NCBI GenBank assembly: GCA_003222895.1
Contig: QHXI01000058.1
Span: forward strand, 1 to 64,000
Source: Acidobacteriota bacterium
GTDB lineage: Bacteria; Acidobacteriota; Blastocatellia; Pyrinomonadales; Pyrinomonadaceae
DNA length: 64,000 nucleotides
Direction: 5' to 3'
Shown: positions 44,493 to 53,356 of the stretch, one piece after another
How positions within the stretch are numbered: the first letter of the stretch is position 1
Layout: each line of letters begins with the position of its first letter
Notes under the pieces: model-generated
Told to the model about the DNA's origin: nothing
Database searches by the model: none
The model's input: the letters and a program-made list of their open reading frames with translations, nothing else
Program-made: the position numbers and the translations under genes

Positions 44493-46631
44493 TCACTTAA
44501 CGATTTCAAAATCGATCCATTGCGAGGTGACGCGCTCTTGCTGATTCGCATCCGTTACGATGATCTGAGCAACATAATTACCGGGCGGAAACTGCGAACT
44601 CAACTCAAGCTTCAACGCACTTGTCAGCCTTTGTAAATCAGTCTGTCCGCCAAACGTCAAAGGAATGTTTCCCGTAAACACGATTTTTCCGTCGCGAATG
44701 ATGCGCAACTGCGAACTCAACCGTGCAGGCTGCCCCTGCGAACTCGCATTGTAGATCTCGTAAGCCAGGCTGACAGTCGAGCCCTGACGAAACTGTCGCA
44801 CGGCGGGGCCGGTCGCAACCGTTTGCGGATCTCCGGCCGTTTCGGGAGCCATCGCGCGCGCGACGATTCCCGATAACGCCAGCTCGCCCTTGCGCAAATT
44901 AGGTACTTCGAGAAATTGCCCCGCCGATCCAATCTTTGCGGTGTTGGCGTCGCGCACCGCCACGCGAAACTGAAAAGCGCCCCGCCGCTTAACGGGCACA
45001 TCAAAGCTGTAGGTTATGCCTTCACGCGACGCCCGCTCGTATCCATTGCCGCGAAAACGCAGCCGGCCGTTGCGATCTTCCTTCGAAACGATCCGGCCGT
45101 TGTCGCCAAACACAACGCTCGTAATGTCGAGGTTAGTCGAATGCCAACCATCCGCCTCAGTGAAGCTGAGATCATGCGGATCGAGATAGAGAAACGAGCG
45201 CACGACGGGCCCTTGCTGCGGGTCGTCCACAAAGAAAGAAGTCAGCCGCAAAGTAATGTCCTGGACGCCGAATGGAGAAATCAGTGCCTTGTTCACTTCA
45301 TCGCTCACCGACAATTGCTTCGGCCGGGCTTCATCATCCGTGAAGCCATAGAAACCGGCACGCGTGCGCACCGTCAAGCCTCCCCGCTTCAACTTAATTT
45401 TGATGTGATGGAAATTCCGGTTAAAAGTTTCTTCAGCGGGTCGAAAGCCGATCAAATAGTAGCCCTGCTGATCCTTCATAATCTCCTTGAGGCCAAAATC
45501 ATTCGAGTCGCGAACTAGAAATCCGCCGGTCTGTTTGGCGATCAATTCCGATCCCTCGCGCCCACGCAAGAGTTGCGCGGAGCGCTGGTTGATTATGCTG
45601 CGCAAAGCATCATTCGGGTTGCCCTGACGCGACTGAAATGTAATTTGATCAGCGGCTGTCAAGCCGGTGGTTTGCAGGCCTCGTGTGTCGACTCCATAAA
45701 TGACGACGGACGTCCGGATCGCGATCTCGGCAATGCGTTGCAGTTGAGAATAGTAGCTGATGCCGGAATCGGGAATGCTCTGATCGTCTGAATTGCTTTG
45801 CGAACCATCGAGCGGCTGTCTGGTTTCGTCGTAGACCGACGGTTGCTGATCTTGGATTGGCAGATAATCGGAGAAGAGCACAATAGACTTTCGACCGGGC
45901 AGGTACCTCATGCCCTGGACAATGAAACTTAACGCTTTCAGCGTGCCATAGGTGACTTGCTCCGAACACAATCCCCTATTCGATCCTTGAATCGAGCCGG
46001 CCGGTTCAAACACATGAATGCCCGCGCGGCTGCACGGATTCCAGCGCAGATGGTCCCAAGCGCTTTGCAACACACGCTTGTCGTTCGTGAATTGTTGTAG
46101 GGACCCAACGTCGCCACCCGTACGGATAATCGCAATCAAATCATTGGGAGATGCTTGATCGATAAACTTCCTTACCTGCGCCCGAATCTGGGCCATGCTT
46201 TCCCAGGATATGCCCAAATCGTCGATGACCAATGCGACTATTCTCCGTTGATCGTTTAGATTGATTTTGGCTGGGGGTATGGGCGGTGCAGTCTTGTCCG
46301 CGGACTTTGCCGGGGCGGTCGGCGCGGCTCCCGATGGCAGGTTCGAGACATAAGAGAAGTTCGTTATTGTTTGCGGCTTTCCGTCTTCAAAGATTTCGAA
46401 ATCTTCTGGCAGCAAATCGCTAACGACTTTCTCATTCTTAGTGACAACGGCATCCACCTGCACGAGGTTCGTGGTGATGCGCACCACATCCTGCGAATCG
46501 ACTTCAGGCGAAGTCGTTTGTTGCGCAGTCGCGGGCTTTTGCGGTTCAGGCGAGGACCGCGGCTGTTGCGCCCTGGCCGGAAGCAGAAACGAAGTTACCA
46601 AGCCGAAGGAGAGAAGGATTCGTGGAATCAT
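44493..46631 (-). CDS. Large exported VWFA-domain protein, acidobacterial type
   Basis: This 712-residue protein has a signal peptide (ILLSFGLVTSFLLPARAQ), the N-terminal beta region typical of this acidobacterial family (VVRITTNLVQVDAVVTKNEK, DFEIFEDGKPQTIT) and a von Willebrand A domain (IVALVIDDLGISWESMAQIR; VVIYGVDTRGL). Residues 420-712 form a beta-rich C-terminal region (RGAFQFRVAVRDANTAKIGS). The MIDAS DxSxS motif is replaced by DDLGIS. ATG 46631 is chosen because AGGAGG lies 9 bases upstream; the longer frame ATG/TTG at 46655 is rejected. Function unknown. Confidence 0.88.
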   Translation of the reverse strand: MIPRILLSFGLVTSFLLPARAQQPRSSPEPQKPATAQQTTSPEVDSQDVVRITTNLVQVDAVVTKNEKVVSDLLPEDFEIFEDGKPQTITNFSYVSNLPSGAAPTAPAKSADKTAPPIPPAKINLNDQRRIVALVIDDLGISWESMAQIRAQVRKFIDQASPNDLIAIIRTGGDVGSLQQFTNDKRVLQSAWDHLRWNPCSRAGIHVFEPAGSIQGSNRGLCSEQVTYGTLKALSFIVQGMRYLPGRKSIVLFSDYLPIQDQQPSVYDETRQPLDGSQSNSDDQSIPDSGISYYSQLQRIAEIAIRTSVVIYGVDTRGLQTTGLTAADQITFQSRQGNPNDALRSIINQRSAQLLRGREGSELIAKQTGGFLVRDSNDFGLKEIMKDQQGYYLIGFRPAEETFNRNFHHIKIKLKRGGLTVRTRAGFYGFTDDEARPKQLSVSDEVNKALISPFGVQDITLRLTSFFVDDPQQGPVVRSFLYLDPHDLSFTEADGWHSTNLDITSVVFGDNGRIVSKEDRNGRLRFRGNGYERASREGITYSFDVPVKRRGAFQFRVAVRDANTAKIGSAGQFLEVPNLRKGELALSGIVARAMAPETAGDPQTVATGPAVRQFRQGSTVSLAYEIYNASSQGQPARLSSQLRIIRDGKIVFTGNIPLTFGGQTDLQRLTSALKLELSSQFPPGNYVAQIIVTDANQQERVTSQWIDFEIVK

Positions 46632-46768
46632 TAGACTGATCCTCCTAATGAGCAATCAAAGCTTATGACTTTCACTATGAAAAGTCACTGAATTGAAAGG
46701 CGAAGCGGGCGTAGTTACGATGATTTCCCTCAGGCCGACATGGTGATATCCTCGTCATCTTTAGACAC

Positions 46769-47443
46769 GTGAGACATCCCCTAATCATTGCCATCGATGG
46801 ACCATCGGGCTCAGGCAAATCGACGCTGGGTCGAATGCTGGCGCGCAAACTCGGATTGCTCTACATCGACACCGGATCGATGTATCGCGCGGTCGCGCTG
46901 GCGGTAATCGAATCAACTGTGAACGAGAGCGATGACACGGCCGTTGGGTCGCTCGCGGAAAGAATCGACATCGATCTTGGCGGCGATCCTGATTCGCTGT
47001 ATGTGTCTTTGAACGGCCGCGACGTGAGCGATCGCATTCGCGATGAAGATGTCACCAACATTTCTTCGATCATCTCGACAATTCCCGCGGTCCGTCGCGC
47101 CATGGTCAAACGGCAACGCGAATTGGGCCAACGCGGCGCAGTGATGAACGGACGTGATATTGGCACCATCGTTTTTCCTAATGCTGACGTGAAGTTCTTT
47201 CTGGATGCAGCAATTGCCGAAAGAGCAGAACGACGCCTGACTGAAGAGCGTGAACATAATCCGGCGGCAACGTACGAACAGACGTTGGCAGACATCACGG
47301 AACGCGACCGGCGCGATACGACGCGAGCAGATTCGCCTTTGGTTGCCGCCGACGATGCTGTCCGCATCGATTCGACGGGAATGTCGATTGACGACGTGTT
47401 TGAAAAGATGTCGATGATCGTTCGGGAAAGAAGCGACGCATGA
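46769..47443 (+). CDS. cmk: Cytidylate kinase
   Basis: This 224-residue enzyme phosphorylates CMP and dCMP. It has the P-loop IAIDGPSGSGKST at the start, then RKLGLLYIDTGSMYRAVA, MVKRQRELGQRGAVMNGRD, IGTIVFPNADVKFFL and the lid/CMP motif ERAERRL. The start is GTG 46769. The stop TGA overlaps the ATG of a small membrane protein gene (ATGA). It is followed by riboflavin genes. Confidence 0.96.
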   Translation: MRHPLIIAIDGPSGSGKSTLGRMLARKLGLLYIDTGSMYRAVALAVIESTVNESDDTAVGSLAERIDIDLGGDPDSLYVSLNGRDVSDRIRDEDVTNISSIISTIPAVRRAMVKRQRELGQRGAVMNGRDIGTIVFPNADVKFFLDAAIAERAERRLTEEREHNPAATYEQTLADITERDRRDTTRADSPLVAADDAVRIDSTGMSIDDVFEKMSMIVRERSDA

Positions 47444-47562
47444 GAATTCTCAGATTTACATTTAAGAATGAAGCCATGTGGATATTGATCTTTTCGCTGG
47501 GGCTATTAGCCGTTGGCGCGCTCTTCTTGTTGGTGGTTTTTTTCTTGCGTTCGTTGCGTTGA
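47440..47562 (+). CDS. Small single-pass membrane protein (40 residues)
   Basis: The reading frame starts at an ATG overlapping the cmk stop (ATGA) and encodes 40 residues: a basic N-terminus (MRILRFTFKNEAMW), one transmembrane helix (ILIFSLGLLAVGALFLLVVF) and a basic end (FLRSLR). The overlap suggests translational coupling to cmk. Its small size and composition fit a regulatory or structural membrane miniprotein. It has no recognised family and could be non-functional, but the hydrophobic stretch and coupling support it. Confidence 0.5.
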   Translation: MRILRFTFKNEAMWILIFSLGLLAVGALFLLVVFFLRSLR

Positions 47563-47564
47563 CA

Positions 47565-47590
47565 AATCGGCAATCAGCAATCGGCAATCG
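47565..47590. repeat. Heptamer tract before ribE
   Basis: Units AATCGGC, AATCAGC, AATCGGC, AATCG repeat with a 7-base period and end 12 bases before the ribE ATG. Confidence 0.75.
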
Positions 47591-47601
47591 AAAATGAATT
47601 A

Positions 47602-48201
47602 ATGTTCACTGGAATCATCGAAGAGCTTGGTCGCGTGCGTTCGGTCGAGAAGCGCGGCGACGATGCGCGCATTGTTATCGCAGCGCACACGGTTACGGAA
47701 GGATCGCACAATGGCGATTCGATTTCAGTTAATGGCGTGTGCCTGACGGCGCTGGATGTGAAACCGGATTCGTTTGCTGCGGACGTTTCCAAAGAGACGC
47801 TCTTTCGATCGACGCTGGGCTCGTTGAAAGAAAGTTCACCGGTGAATCTCGAGCGCGCGGTGACGCCAGCGACACGGCTCGGCGGACACATCGTGCAAGG
47901 TCACGTCGATGCGCGGGGAAAGTTTCTCGGCTCGGAGGATCACGGCGAATCGTGGACCTTTCGCTTCGCTTATCCGAAAGAGATCGCGCGCTACCTGGTC
48001 TTCAAAGGCTCAGTCGCAGTCGAAGGCATCAGCCTGACAATCGCGAACCTGACTGACGACTATTTCGAGATCGCCATCATTCCCAGGACTTTCGAAGTGA
48101 CTAATTTTTCTCAGCTAAAACCGGACGATGACGTTAATTTGGAAGTCGATGTGATTGCGAAATATGTTGAGCGAATTCTCATTGATCAGAACCGTCAATA
48201 G
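47602..48201 (+). CDS. ribE: Riboflavin synthase, alpha subunit
   Basis: This 199-residue enzyme dismutates 6,7-dimethyl-8-ribityllumazine to riboflavin. The two homologous lumazine-binding barrels are visible: MFTGIIEELGRV with SISVNGVCLTAL in the first, and HIVQGHVDARGKF with SVAVEGISLTIAN in the second. It is complete and normal in length. A RibBA-like gene lies 600 bases downstream with a toxin-antitoxin-like pair between. I saw no FMN riboswitch. Confidence 0.95.
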   Translation: MFTGIIEELGRVRSVEKRGDDARIVIAAHTVTEGSHNGDSISVNGVCLTALDVKPDSFAADVSKETLFRSTLGSLKESSPVNLERAVTPATRLGGHIVQGHVDARGKFLGSEDHGESWTFRFAYPKEIARYLVFKGSVAVEGISLTIANLTDDYFEIAIIPRTFEVTNFSQLKPDDDVNLEVDVIAKYVERILIDQNRQ

Positions 48202-48262
48202 AAATTCGCTGAAAGGTGAGCTATAAGTACAGAGGCGACATCGGAAGTTAAGGGCCCCAAAC

Positions 48263-48454
48263 ATGAAGGAAATCGACGTTAATTATGTGACCAATAAAGC
48301 TGGTGACAAAACAGCCGTTATTCTTCCGATCGACGCCTTTGAGGAGCTAATGGAGAATCTCGAAGACCTTGCTGCTGTAGCTGATCGGCGCAAAGAGCCG
48401 ACAATCTCACATGAGCAATTGCTTGCCGAGCTGAAGAGAGACGGACTCCTATAG
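48263..48454 (+). CDS. Antitoxin-like protein of a RelBE-type pair
   Basis: This 63-residue protein (VTNKAGDKTAVILPIDAFEE, LMENLEDLAAVADRRKEP, ELLAELKRDGLL-like end) resembles Phd/YefM/RelB-type antitoxins: a short N-terminal strand-helix and an acidic helical tail that wraps the toxin. The following frame encodes a RelE-like toxin without an ATG, GTG or TTG. Its stop at 48452-48454 lies inside the 5' end of that frame, as expected for overlapping genes. Confidence 0.75.
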   Translation: MKEIDVNYVTNKAGDKTAVILPIDAFEELMENLEDLAAVADRRKEPTISHEQLLAELKRDGLL

Positions 48455-48704
48455 AATTGAATGGAAGAGTTCAGCAATCCGAGAACTCAAGAGCCTACCG
48501 AAAGAAGTTGTTCCCAAAATCACGCAAATAGTTGGCGACCTATCAGCAAATCCGTACCCGCATGGAGTGAAGAAGCTCAGCGGATCCGAGCATACGTTTC
48601 GAATCAGAGAAGGCTCGTACAGAGTCGTTTACCGGATCACGAAGTCAAGTTCCTTAATTGAAATCACACGGATCGGCCATCGAAAAGATGTTTATGTGCG
48701 GTAA
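48435..48704 (+). pseudogene. RelE-like toxin frame without a standard start codon
   Basis: An open frame from 48435 reads DSYRIEWKSSAIRELKSLPK, then about 45 residues containing NPYPHGVKKLSG, FRIREGSYRVVYRI and [13 protein letters not shown] before TAA at 48702. This is a near-complete RelE/ParE-type mRNA interferase; known members start MxYRIEW. The codon in the start position is not ATG, GTG or TTG. The only near-start is ATT at 48456. Either the start has been lost, silencing the toxin, or ATT is used at a very low rate. The antitoxin gene is intact. Confidence 0.7.
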
Positions 48705-48794
48705 CCCCGAGGCCAATCGTCAAATAGCATCCCTCGCGGTAAGATAGTCCTAACCTGGACTCCAGATTCAGTTTTAGGATTCGAGATTCCAAAC

Positions 48795-49985
48795 ATGCCA
48801 TTCGCTTCCATTCCTGACGCCGCTGCCGACATTCGTGAGGGACGAATGATCATCATTGTCGATGACGAAGATCGCGAGAACGAAGGCGATCTGGTTTGCG
48901 CCGCAGAAAAAGTCACACCTGAAATAATCAATTTCATGGCGCGTCATGCGCGTGGCCTGATTTGTTTGCCGTTGACCGAAGAGCGTTGCGATGAATTGCA
49001 TCTGCCGCCGCAAGTCGCCGACAACACTTCGCGTCTCGGCACTGCGTTCACAGTCTCGATCGAAGCGCGGCGCGGCGTGACCACCGGAATTTCTGCGGCC
49101 GATCGCGCGACCACGGTTCTGACCGCAGTCGATTCGCGGACGAAACCGCAGGATCTCGCTCGCCCTGGTCACATCTTTCCGCTGCGAGCAAAGAAAGGCG
49201 GCGTCCTGGTGCGTCCCGGCCAAACCGAAGCCGCGGTGGACATCGCGCGCATCGCGGGGCTTTATCCCGCCGGCGTGATTTGCGAAATCATGAATGAAGA
49301 CGGCACGATGGCGCGCCTGCCGCAACTGCGCGAGTTCGCCAGCATCCACGGACTGAAGATCATTAGCGTTGCCGATCTCGTCCGTTATCGAATTACCAAA
49401 GAAGTCCTCGTCCGCCGCGCCGTCGAAACTGATCTGCCGACTGTCTATGGAAAGTTCCGCGCCATCGCGTTCGAGAACACGGTTAATGGCGACGTGCATC
49501 TCGCGATGGTGATGGGCGACGTGCGCACGAGCGATCCGGTGATGGTGCGCGTGCACAGCGAGAACGTCACATGCGACATGTTCGGCTCGACGATCGATGA
49601 TACCGGTTATCAACTTCGCCGCGCGCTGGAAAACATTTCCGACGCAGGCCAGGGTGTCGTGCTCTATCTTCGTCAAAGCGAGCACGGCCTCGATCTAATT
49701 CACCAGCTCAAAACGTATGCGCTGATGCAGGAGCGTGGTATCACTAAGCGCGAAGCCAGCGCCGAGACAGGTTATGGTTTGAATCGAGATTACGGCGTGG
49801 GCGCGCAGATTCTTCACGAACTCGGGCTGCGCCGCATCCTGCTTTTGACGAATCACCCACCAAAGGTGACGGCGATCGAAGGCTTTGAACTGGAAGTTGT
49901 CGGCAACGTGCCGCTTGGTTCGCCAGCGGATGAGCCTACAGGGGCCGCGCTTGAAGAAACTTCGCAAGCGATCGTGCGCAACTGA
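48795..49985 (+). CDS. ribB: RibBA-type protein: DHBP synthase with degenerate GTP cyclohydrolase II domain
   Basis: The N-terminal domain (residues 1-200) makes 3,4-dihydroxy-2-butanone 4-phosphate for riboflavin; it has the acidic loop [22 protein letters not shown] and [17 protein letters not shown]. In the conserved GHTEA metal-ligand loop this protein has GQTEA, so its metal site may differ. The C-terminal domain aligns with GTP cyclohydrolase II but the three zinc cysteines of the usual C..GDxFGSxxCDCG motif are gone: here the sequence is [19 protein letters not shown]. The RQEGRG loop is RQSEHG. It is therefore probably a RibBX-like protein, with RibB activity but no GTP cyclohydrolase activity. 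Confidence 0.85.
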   Translation: MPFASIPDAAADIREGRMIIIVDDEDRENEGDLVCAAEKVTPEIINFMARHARGLICLPLTEERCDELHLPPQVADNTSRLGTAFTVSIEARRGVTTGISAADRATTVLTAVDSRTKPQDLARPGHIFPLRAKKGGVLVRPGQTEAAVDIARIAGLYPAGVICEIMNEDGTMARLPQLREFASIHGLKIISVADLVRYRITKEVLVRRAVETDLPTVYGKFRAIAFENTVNGDVHLAMVMGDVRTSDPVMVRVHSENVTCDMFGSTIDDTGYQLRRALENISDAGQGVVLYLRQSEHGLDLIHQLKTYALMQERGITKREASAETGYGLNRDYGVGAQILHELGLRRILLLTNHPPKVTAIEGFELEVVGNVPLGSPADEPTGAALEETSQAIVRN

Positions 49986-50023
49986 ACTCGCCTTTGCGCA
50001 ACATACCCTCGCGACAGCAAAAG

Positions 50024-50635
50024 TTAATGATCGGATTTCAAATGAAGAGTTGTGTGTTCAGTGACTGAGCCGGCCGGCTGCACCAGATTCGAGGTTGTCT
50101 GGGATCGAAGTTGCGGCGGCGCATAACCGGCATCAAGCGCATTCTGGGCGCTCGCATCAGCGGATTGATCGGTTAGAGACTTGCGCGGGCGCGTAAACAA
50201 CAAGGCATTAATCAGCAGTCCCAGACCGATGAAGAATGTGACAATGCCCGCACCGCCGCCCGCCAGGAATCCTTCAACATCATTTGGACGGGCGAAGGAT
50301 CCCATCAACATCATGAAAATCGTGACGCCTAATCCGATGCACGAAATCACTACCCCGGCGCGCATTCGCCGCAGGCGTTTTTCTTCCGGCGACTCAAGAA
50401 ATTTTTCAATCTTGGGAAGGACATCTTCAGCGACCTGCTTAAGTTCGCGCGCGTCCTCCACCTCGCGAATTTTCTGAGCCACGGCGCGGCCGATCTCTTC
50501 GCGAGCAGTAGCCGCTGACGCCGTCACCGAGTCAGGCTGTTCGAGACTGACGCGCACGGATCGTAAGTCAGTACCACAAGCGCGGCAGAATTGACTCGCT
50601 TTACTATCTTCAGATCCGCAACTGGGACAGAACAT
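50024..50635 (-). CDS. Zinc-ribbon membrane protein of unknown function
   Basis: This 203-residue protein starts with a double CxxC zinc ribbon (MFCPSCGSEDSKASQFCRAC), then an Ala/Glu-rich helix, two transmembrane helices (VVISCIGLGVTIFMMLMG and GAGIVTFFIGLGLLINALL) and a polar C-terminal tail. Such zinc-ribbon/TM proteins are common and generally uncharacterised. It is convergent with the RibBA-like gene and the gap is short. The function is unknown. Confidence 0.82.
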   Translation of the reverse strand: MFCPSCGSEDSKASQFCRACGTDLRSVRVSLEQPDSVTASAATAREEIGRAVAQKIREVEDARELKQVAEDVLPKIEKFLESPEEKRLRRMRAGVVISCIGLGVTIFMMLMGSFARPNDVEGFLAGGGAGIVTFFIGLGLLINALLFTRPRKSLTDQSADASAQNALDAGYAPPQLRSQTTSNLVQPAGSVTEHTTLHLKSDH

Positions 50636-50692
50636 GATTGCCCGTTAATACGATCAGGGTTCCTGGTCAGTTCAGAAAGAATGCTCCGATTC

Positions 50693-50746
50693 GTTTAGAA
50701 GCGGGACTGGTCCCGCGCCTGCGTCGGGCAAGTCCGCCGTCTAAAC
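50693..50746. repeat. REPIN-like repeat family E, second copy, supplying a stop codon
   Basis: GTTTAGAAGCGGGACTGGTC (left) faces GGGCAAGTCCGCCGTCTAAAC (right), as in the element at 43673-43733. On the - strand the right end reads GTTTAG, and this TAG is the stop codon of the MoaD-like gene. Confidence 0.88.
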
Positions 50747-51040
50747 GGGAATAAGAAGTAAATAACCGCCGCTCACGGCCGGCATGATGCAAATATCAGC
50801 GCTGCCATCAATCGCAGTCTGCAAAACCCGATCGCGCTGCACGACGTCGCTGTTCACAAATACATTGACGTGTGGCCGCACCTCGCCCTGCTCAGTCAGC
50901 ACGCGATCGCGCAAACCGGTATGCGTCTTCCAAAGTTCATTTAACGCGTCCCCGACTGACAACGCCTCACGATCGATTTTGATCTCGGCGCGCCCGCCGG
51001 TGAATTCCGTCAAGTATCCTGCGATTTGAAATGTGAGCAT
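50741..51040 (-). CDS. MoaD/ThiS-like small sulfur-carrier protein with C-terminal extension
   Basis: This 99-residue protein has the ubiquitin-like fold pattern of MoaD/ThiS proteins: MLTFQIAGYLTEFTGGRAEI, the middle VGDALNELWKTHTGLRDRVL, HVNVFVNSDVV and the end IMPAVSGG. Carriers of this type normally end in Gly-Gly, whose carboxyl is activated by adenylation. Here the GG (about residues 91-92) is followed by seven residues, YLLLIPV, and the stop codon comes from a REPIN element. The carrier would need trimming, or is inactive. ATG 51040 is preferred over a long upstream frame. Confidence 0.75.
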   Translation of the reverse strand: MLTFQIAGYLTEFTGGRAEIKIDREALSVGDALNELWKTHTGLRDRVLTEQGEVRPHVNVFVNSDVVQRDRVLQTAIDGSADICIMPAVSGGYLLLIPV

Positions 51041-51134
51041 AAAAGTGCGAGCAAGATGCTTGCGAACCTCAGGCACGGATGCCTGCGCTCCGCCTTTCAG
51101 TCTATACTGATAACCTAAGCGCTTGCCACTTTCC

Positions 51135-52046
51135 ATGTCGCATCCAAAACCGAAATCGATTGTTGAAGATACGGAATTGAAGCAACGCGTCCGTGAATTC
51201 TGGCAGAAACATCCTTGTGGCTCAAAATTCAGCGACGCCGAAATCGGCACCCGTGAATTCTTCGATCGGGTCGAGCAGCATCGTTTCGAGAAGGAATGGC
51301 ACATCCCGCTGGCTGCTGATTTTGTCGCTGCAAAAGGGTTGCGGGTTTTGGAGATAGGCTGCGGAGTTGGAACTGATGGTCTGCAGTTTGCTCGCGCCGG
51401 CGCAATCTACACAGGTGTCGATTTGACTGACGCGGCAATCGAGTTGGCACGAAAAAACTTTGTTTCAGCCGCAATGCGCGGAGAGTTTCGCGTTGCCGAC
51501 GCCGAGCATCTTGATTTTCCGGACGAGGTTTTCGATCTGGCTTACTCGCATGGTGTGTTGCATCACACGCCGGACATTCAAGCGGCGGTGCGCGAAATTC
51601 ATCGCGTTTTGAAACCGGGCGGCCGCGCGATCGTGATGTTGTATCATCGCGGCAGTTACAACTATCGCGTCGGCATTCGCGTGCTGCGACGCGCCGGCGC
51701 AGGATTGTTAAGAACGGAAGGTGGAATAAGAATCGTAAACCGTTTGACGGGAGAGCCAGTGGAATCGCTGCGAGAACATGCCGCGTCGCTGCGAAACGCG
51801 AACCGACCGTTCTCTTCCGCTGAACTGCTAAACCAAAGCACTGACGGCGCGGGCAATCCTCTGGCGCGCGTTTATTCGCGACGCGAGGCGCGCGAACTCT
51901 TCAAAGATTTTCGTGAAGTCGAACTGCGCGCGTATTTTCTCAACAAGCGTTTCATTCCATTGCTTGGTAATCTGCTGCCGCGTTCGATCGAGTCGGCGCT
52001 GGCATCGCGCTGGGGCTGGCATTTGTGGATTTATGCGAGGAAGTAG
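51135..52046 (+). CDS. Class I SAM-dependent methyltransferase
   Basis: This 303-residue enzyme has motif I in LRVLEIGCGVGTDGLQFARA and the following motifs YTGVDLTDAAIELARKNF, DFPDEVFDLAYSHGVLHHTP and VLKPGGRAIVMLYH. It belongs to the methyltransferase 11/25 group, common in polysaccharide clusters. The first ATG in frame, 51135, is used. It is the first gene of the second polysaccharide block and is divergent from the MoaD-like gene. Its substrate is unknown. Confidence 0.88.
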   Translation: MSHPKPKSIVEDTELKQRVREFWQKHPCGSKFSDAEIGTREFFDRVEQHRFEKEWHIPLAADFVAAKGLRVLEIGCGVGTDGLQFARAGAIYTGVDLTDAAIELARKNFVSAAMRGEFRVADAEHLDFPDEVFDLAYSHGVLHHTPDIQAAVREIHRVLKPGGRAIVMLYHRGSYNYRVGIRVLRRAGAGLLRTEGGIRIVNRLTGEPVESLREHAASLRNANRPFSSAELLNQSTDGAGNPLARVYSRREARELFKDFREVELRAYFLNKRFIPLLGNLLPRSIESALASRWGWHLWIYARK

Positions 52047-52126
52047 CTATCAGCATTCAGCTATCAGCGTTCAGCAAGTATTTGCTGGGCGCCTTTGCTG
52101 AAAGCTGAGAACTGAAAGCTCACGGC
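52047..52126. repeat. Heptamer tract before the epimerase gene
   Basis: Units TATCAGC, ATTCAGC, TATCAGC, GTTCAGC at the left, then units such as TGAAAGC and TGAAAGC facing them on the right, give a 7-base period with inverted halves. It ends 4 bases before the epimerase ATG. Confidence 0.8.
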
Positions 52127-52130
52127 TCTT

Positions 52131-53099
52131 ATGCGAAGCATCCTTATCACCGGCGGCGCCGGATTCATCGGCTCGCATCTCGTCAATCGCATCTTAAGTG
52201 AAGGCGATTGGCGAGTCTTCGCGGTCGACGACTTCAACGATTTTTACGAGCCAAAGATCAAGCATGCAAACATCGCCACACATCAATCAAATCCGAATTT
52301 CAAACTGATCGAAGCGGACATTCGAAATTACGACGCCCTATCACGCGCGTTCGATCAAACGGATTTTGATTGCATCGTGCATCTCGCGGCGCGCGCGGGC
52401 GTGCGTCCTTCATTGGCTGAGCCGCGGCTTTATGTCGAGACGAACGTCAACGGTACGGTGAATCTGCTTGAGTTGGCGCGCGCGCACGGAATCAAACAGT
52501 TCGTGTTTGGATCGTCTTCATCCGTTTATGGCGAAAACGAAAAGGTTCCCTTCAACGAAGCCGATCCGATCTCCAAACCAATATCGCCTTATGCCGCGAC
52601 CAAGGCCGCCGGAGAATTGATCTGTCACACTTATTCGCACCTGCACGACATGCGCATCATCTGCCTGCGCTTCTTCACTGTCTATGGCGCGCGTCAACGG
52701 CCTGATTTGGCGATTCACAAATTCGCGAAGCTGATCAGTGCCGGCGCGCCCGTTCCCGTTTTTGGTGACGGCACCACGCGGCGCGACTACACTTACATCG
52801 ACGACATCATCAGCGGCGTGCGCGCAGCAATTGATTACGACCAGAGCAATTACGAAGTTATCAACCTCGGTGAATCGCGCACAGTCGAACTTCGCGAATT
52901 AATTTCATTGCTCGAAAACGCCCTCGGCAAACGTGCTGAAATCGATCGACAGCCGACGCAGCCGGGCGACGTGCCGCAAACATTCGCCGACATCACGAAA
53001 GCTCAACGTCTGCTCGGCTACAATCCGCAGATGCAGATCGAGGAAGGCATTAAGAAATTCGTTGAGTGGTTTGAGGCGAAGCCGGACGCGCCAAGATGA
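52131..53099 (+). CDS. NAD-dependent sugar epimerase/dehydratase (SDR extended)
   Basis: This 322-residue enzyme has the Rossmann dinucleotide motif [13 protein letters not shown], the catalytic YxxxK (YAATKAAGE) with an upstream [11 protein letters not shown], and the substrate-binding region [15 protein letters not shown]. It resembles UDP-glucuronate 4-epimerase or UDP-glucose 4-epimerase ([14 protein letters not shown]). It would supply a nucleotide sugar for the polymer. Its stop overlaps the next start (ATGA). Confidence 0.9.
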   Translation: MRSILITGGAGFIGSHLVNRILSEGDWRVFAVDDFNDFYEPKIKHANIATHQSNPNFKLIEADIRNYDALSRAFDQTDFDCIVHLAARAGVRPSLAEPRLYVETNVNGTVNLLELARAHGIKQFVFGSSSSVYGENEKVPFNEADPISKPISPYAATKAAGELICHTYSHLHDMRIICLRFFTVYGARQRPDLAIHKFAKLISAGAPVPVFGDGTTRRDYTYIDDIISGVRAAIDYDQSNYEVINLGESRTVELRELISLLENALGKRAEIDRQPTQPGDVPQTFADITKAQRLLGYNPQMQIEEGIKKFVEWFEAKPDAPR

Positions 53100-53356
53100 A
53101 ACAAGTAACCTCGAAACGCTGGCTAGTAATGCCAATGACAGTTCTGCTTTGGTATCTCGGCATTGGAATCTACGGTTATTTGTGGGTTAATAACGTTTTG
53201 GCGACCGAGACACTTTACGGATATGAACGTTCCCGCCTGCTAATTTCAAGTGCGTTCGTGATCTACCGGATTCCTTATCTTCTAATAGCTCTGCTAGTAG
53301 TTCTTGTCTTAGAATTGTTTGTGATTCCGAGATCTAATCGTAAGTTAACGTCGTAA
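53096..53356 (+). CDS. Small two-helix membrane protein of unknown function
   Basis: This 86-residue protein has two hydrophobic helices ([19 protein letters not shown] and [17 protein letters not shown]) separated by a short loop. Codon use is visibly more AT-rich than its neighbours. The start overlaps the epimerase stop and its own stop is immediately followed by the next gene's ATG, so it is part of the operon. No family is recognised. Confidence 0.65.
   Translation: MKQVTSKRWLVMPMTVLLWYLGIGIYGYLWVNNVLATETLYGYERSRLLISSAFVIYRIPYLLIALLVVLVLELFVIPRSNRKLTS

Noticed and set aside
48461-48661. 66-residue open frame on the + strand
   Set aside because: It is a different frame of the RelE-like toxin sequence; the toxin frame gives a recognisable protein.
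47444-48794. Possible FMN riboswitch near ribE or the RibBA-like gene
   Set aside because: No conserved RFN-type helices were seen in the leaders; the space holds a heptamer tract and the TA-like pair.
50741-51304. Longer 187-residue version of the MoaD-like gene
   Set aside because: The extra N-terminal part overlaps the divergent methyltransferase gene and is Cys/Arg-rich with no homology pattern; the MoaD fold starts at ATG 51040.
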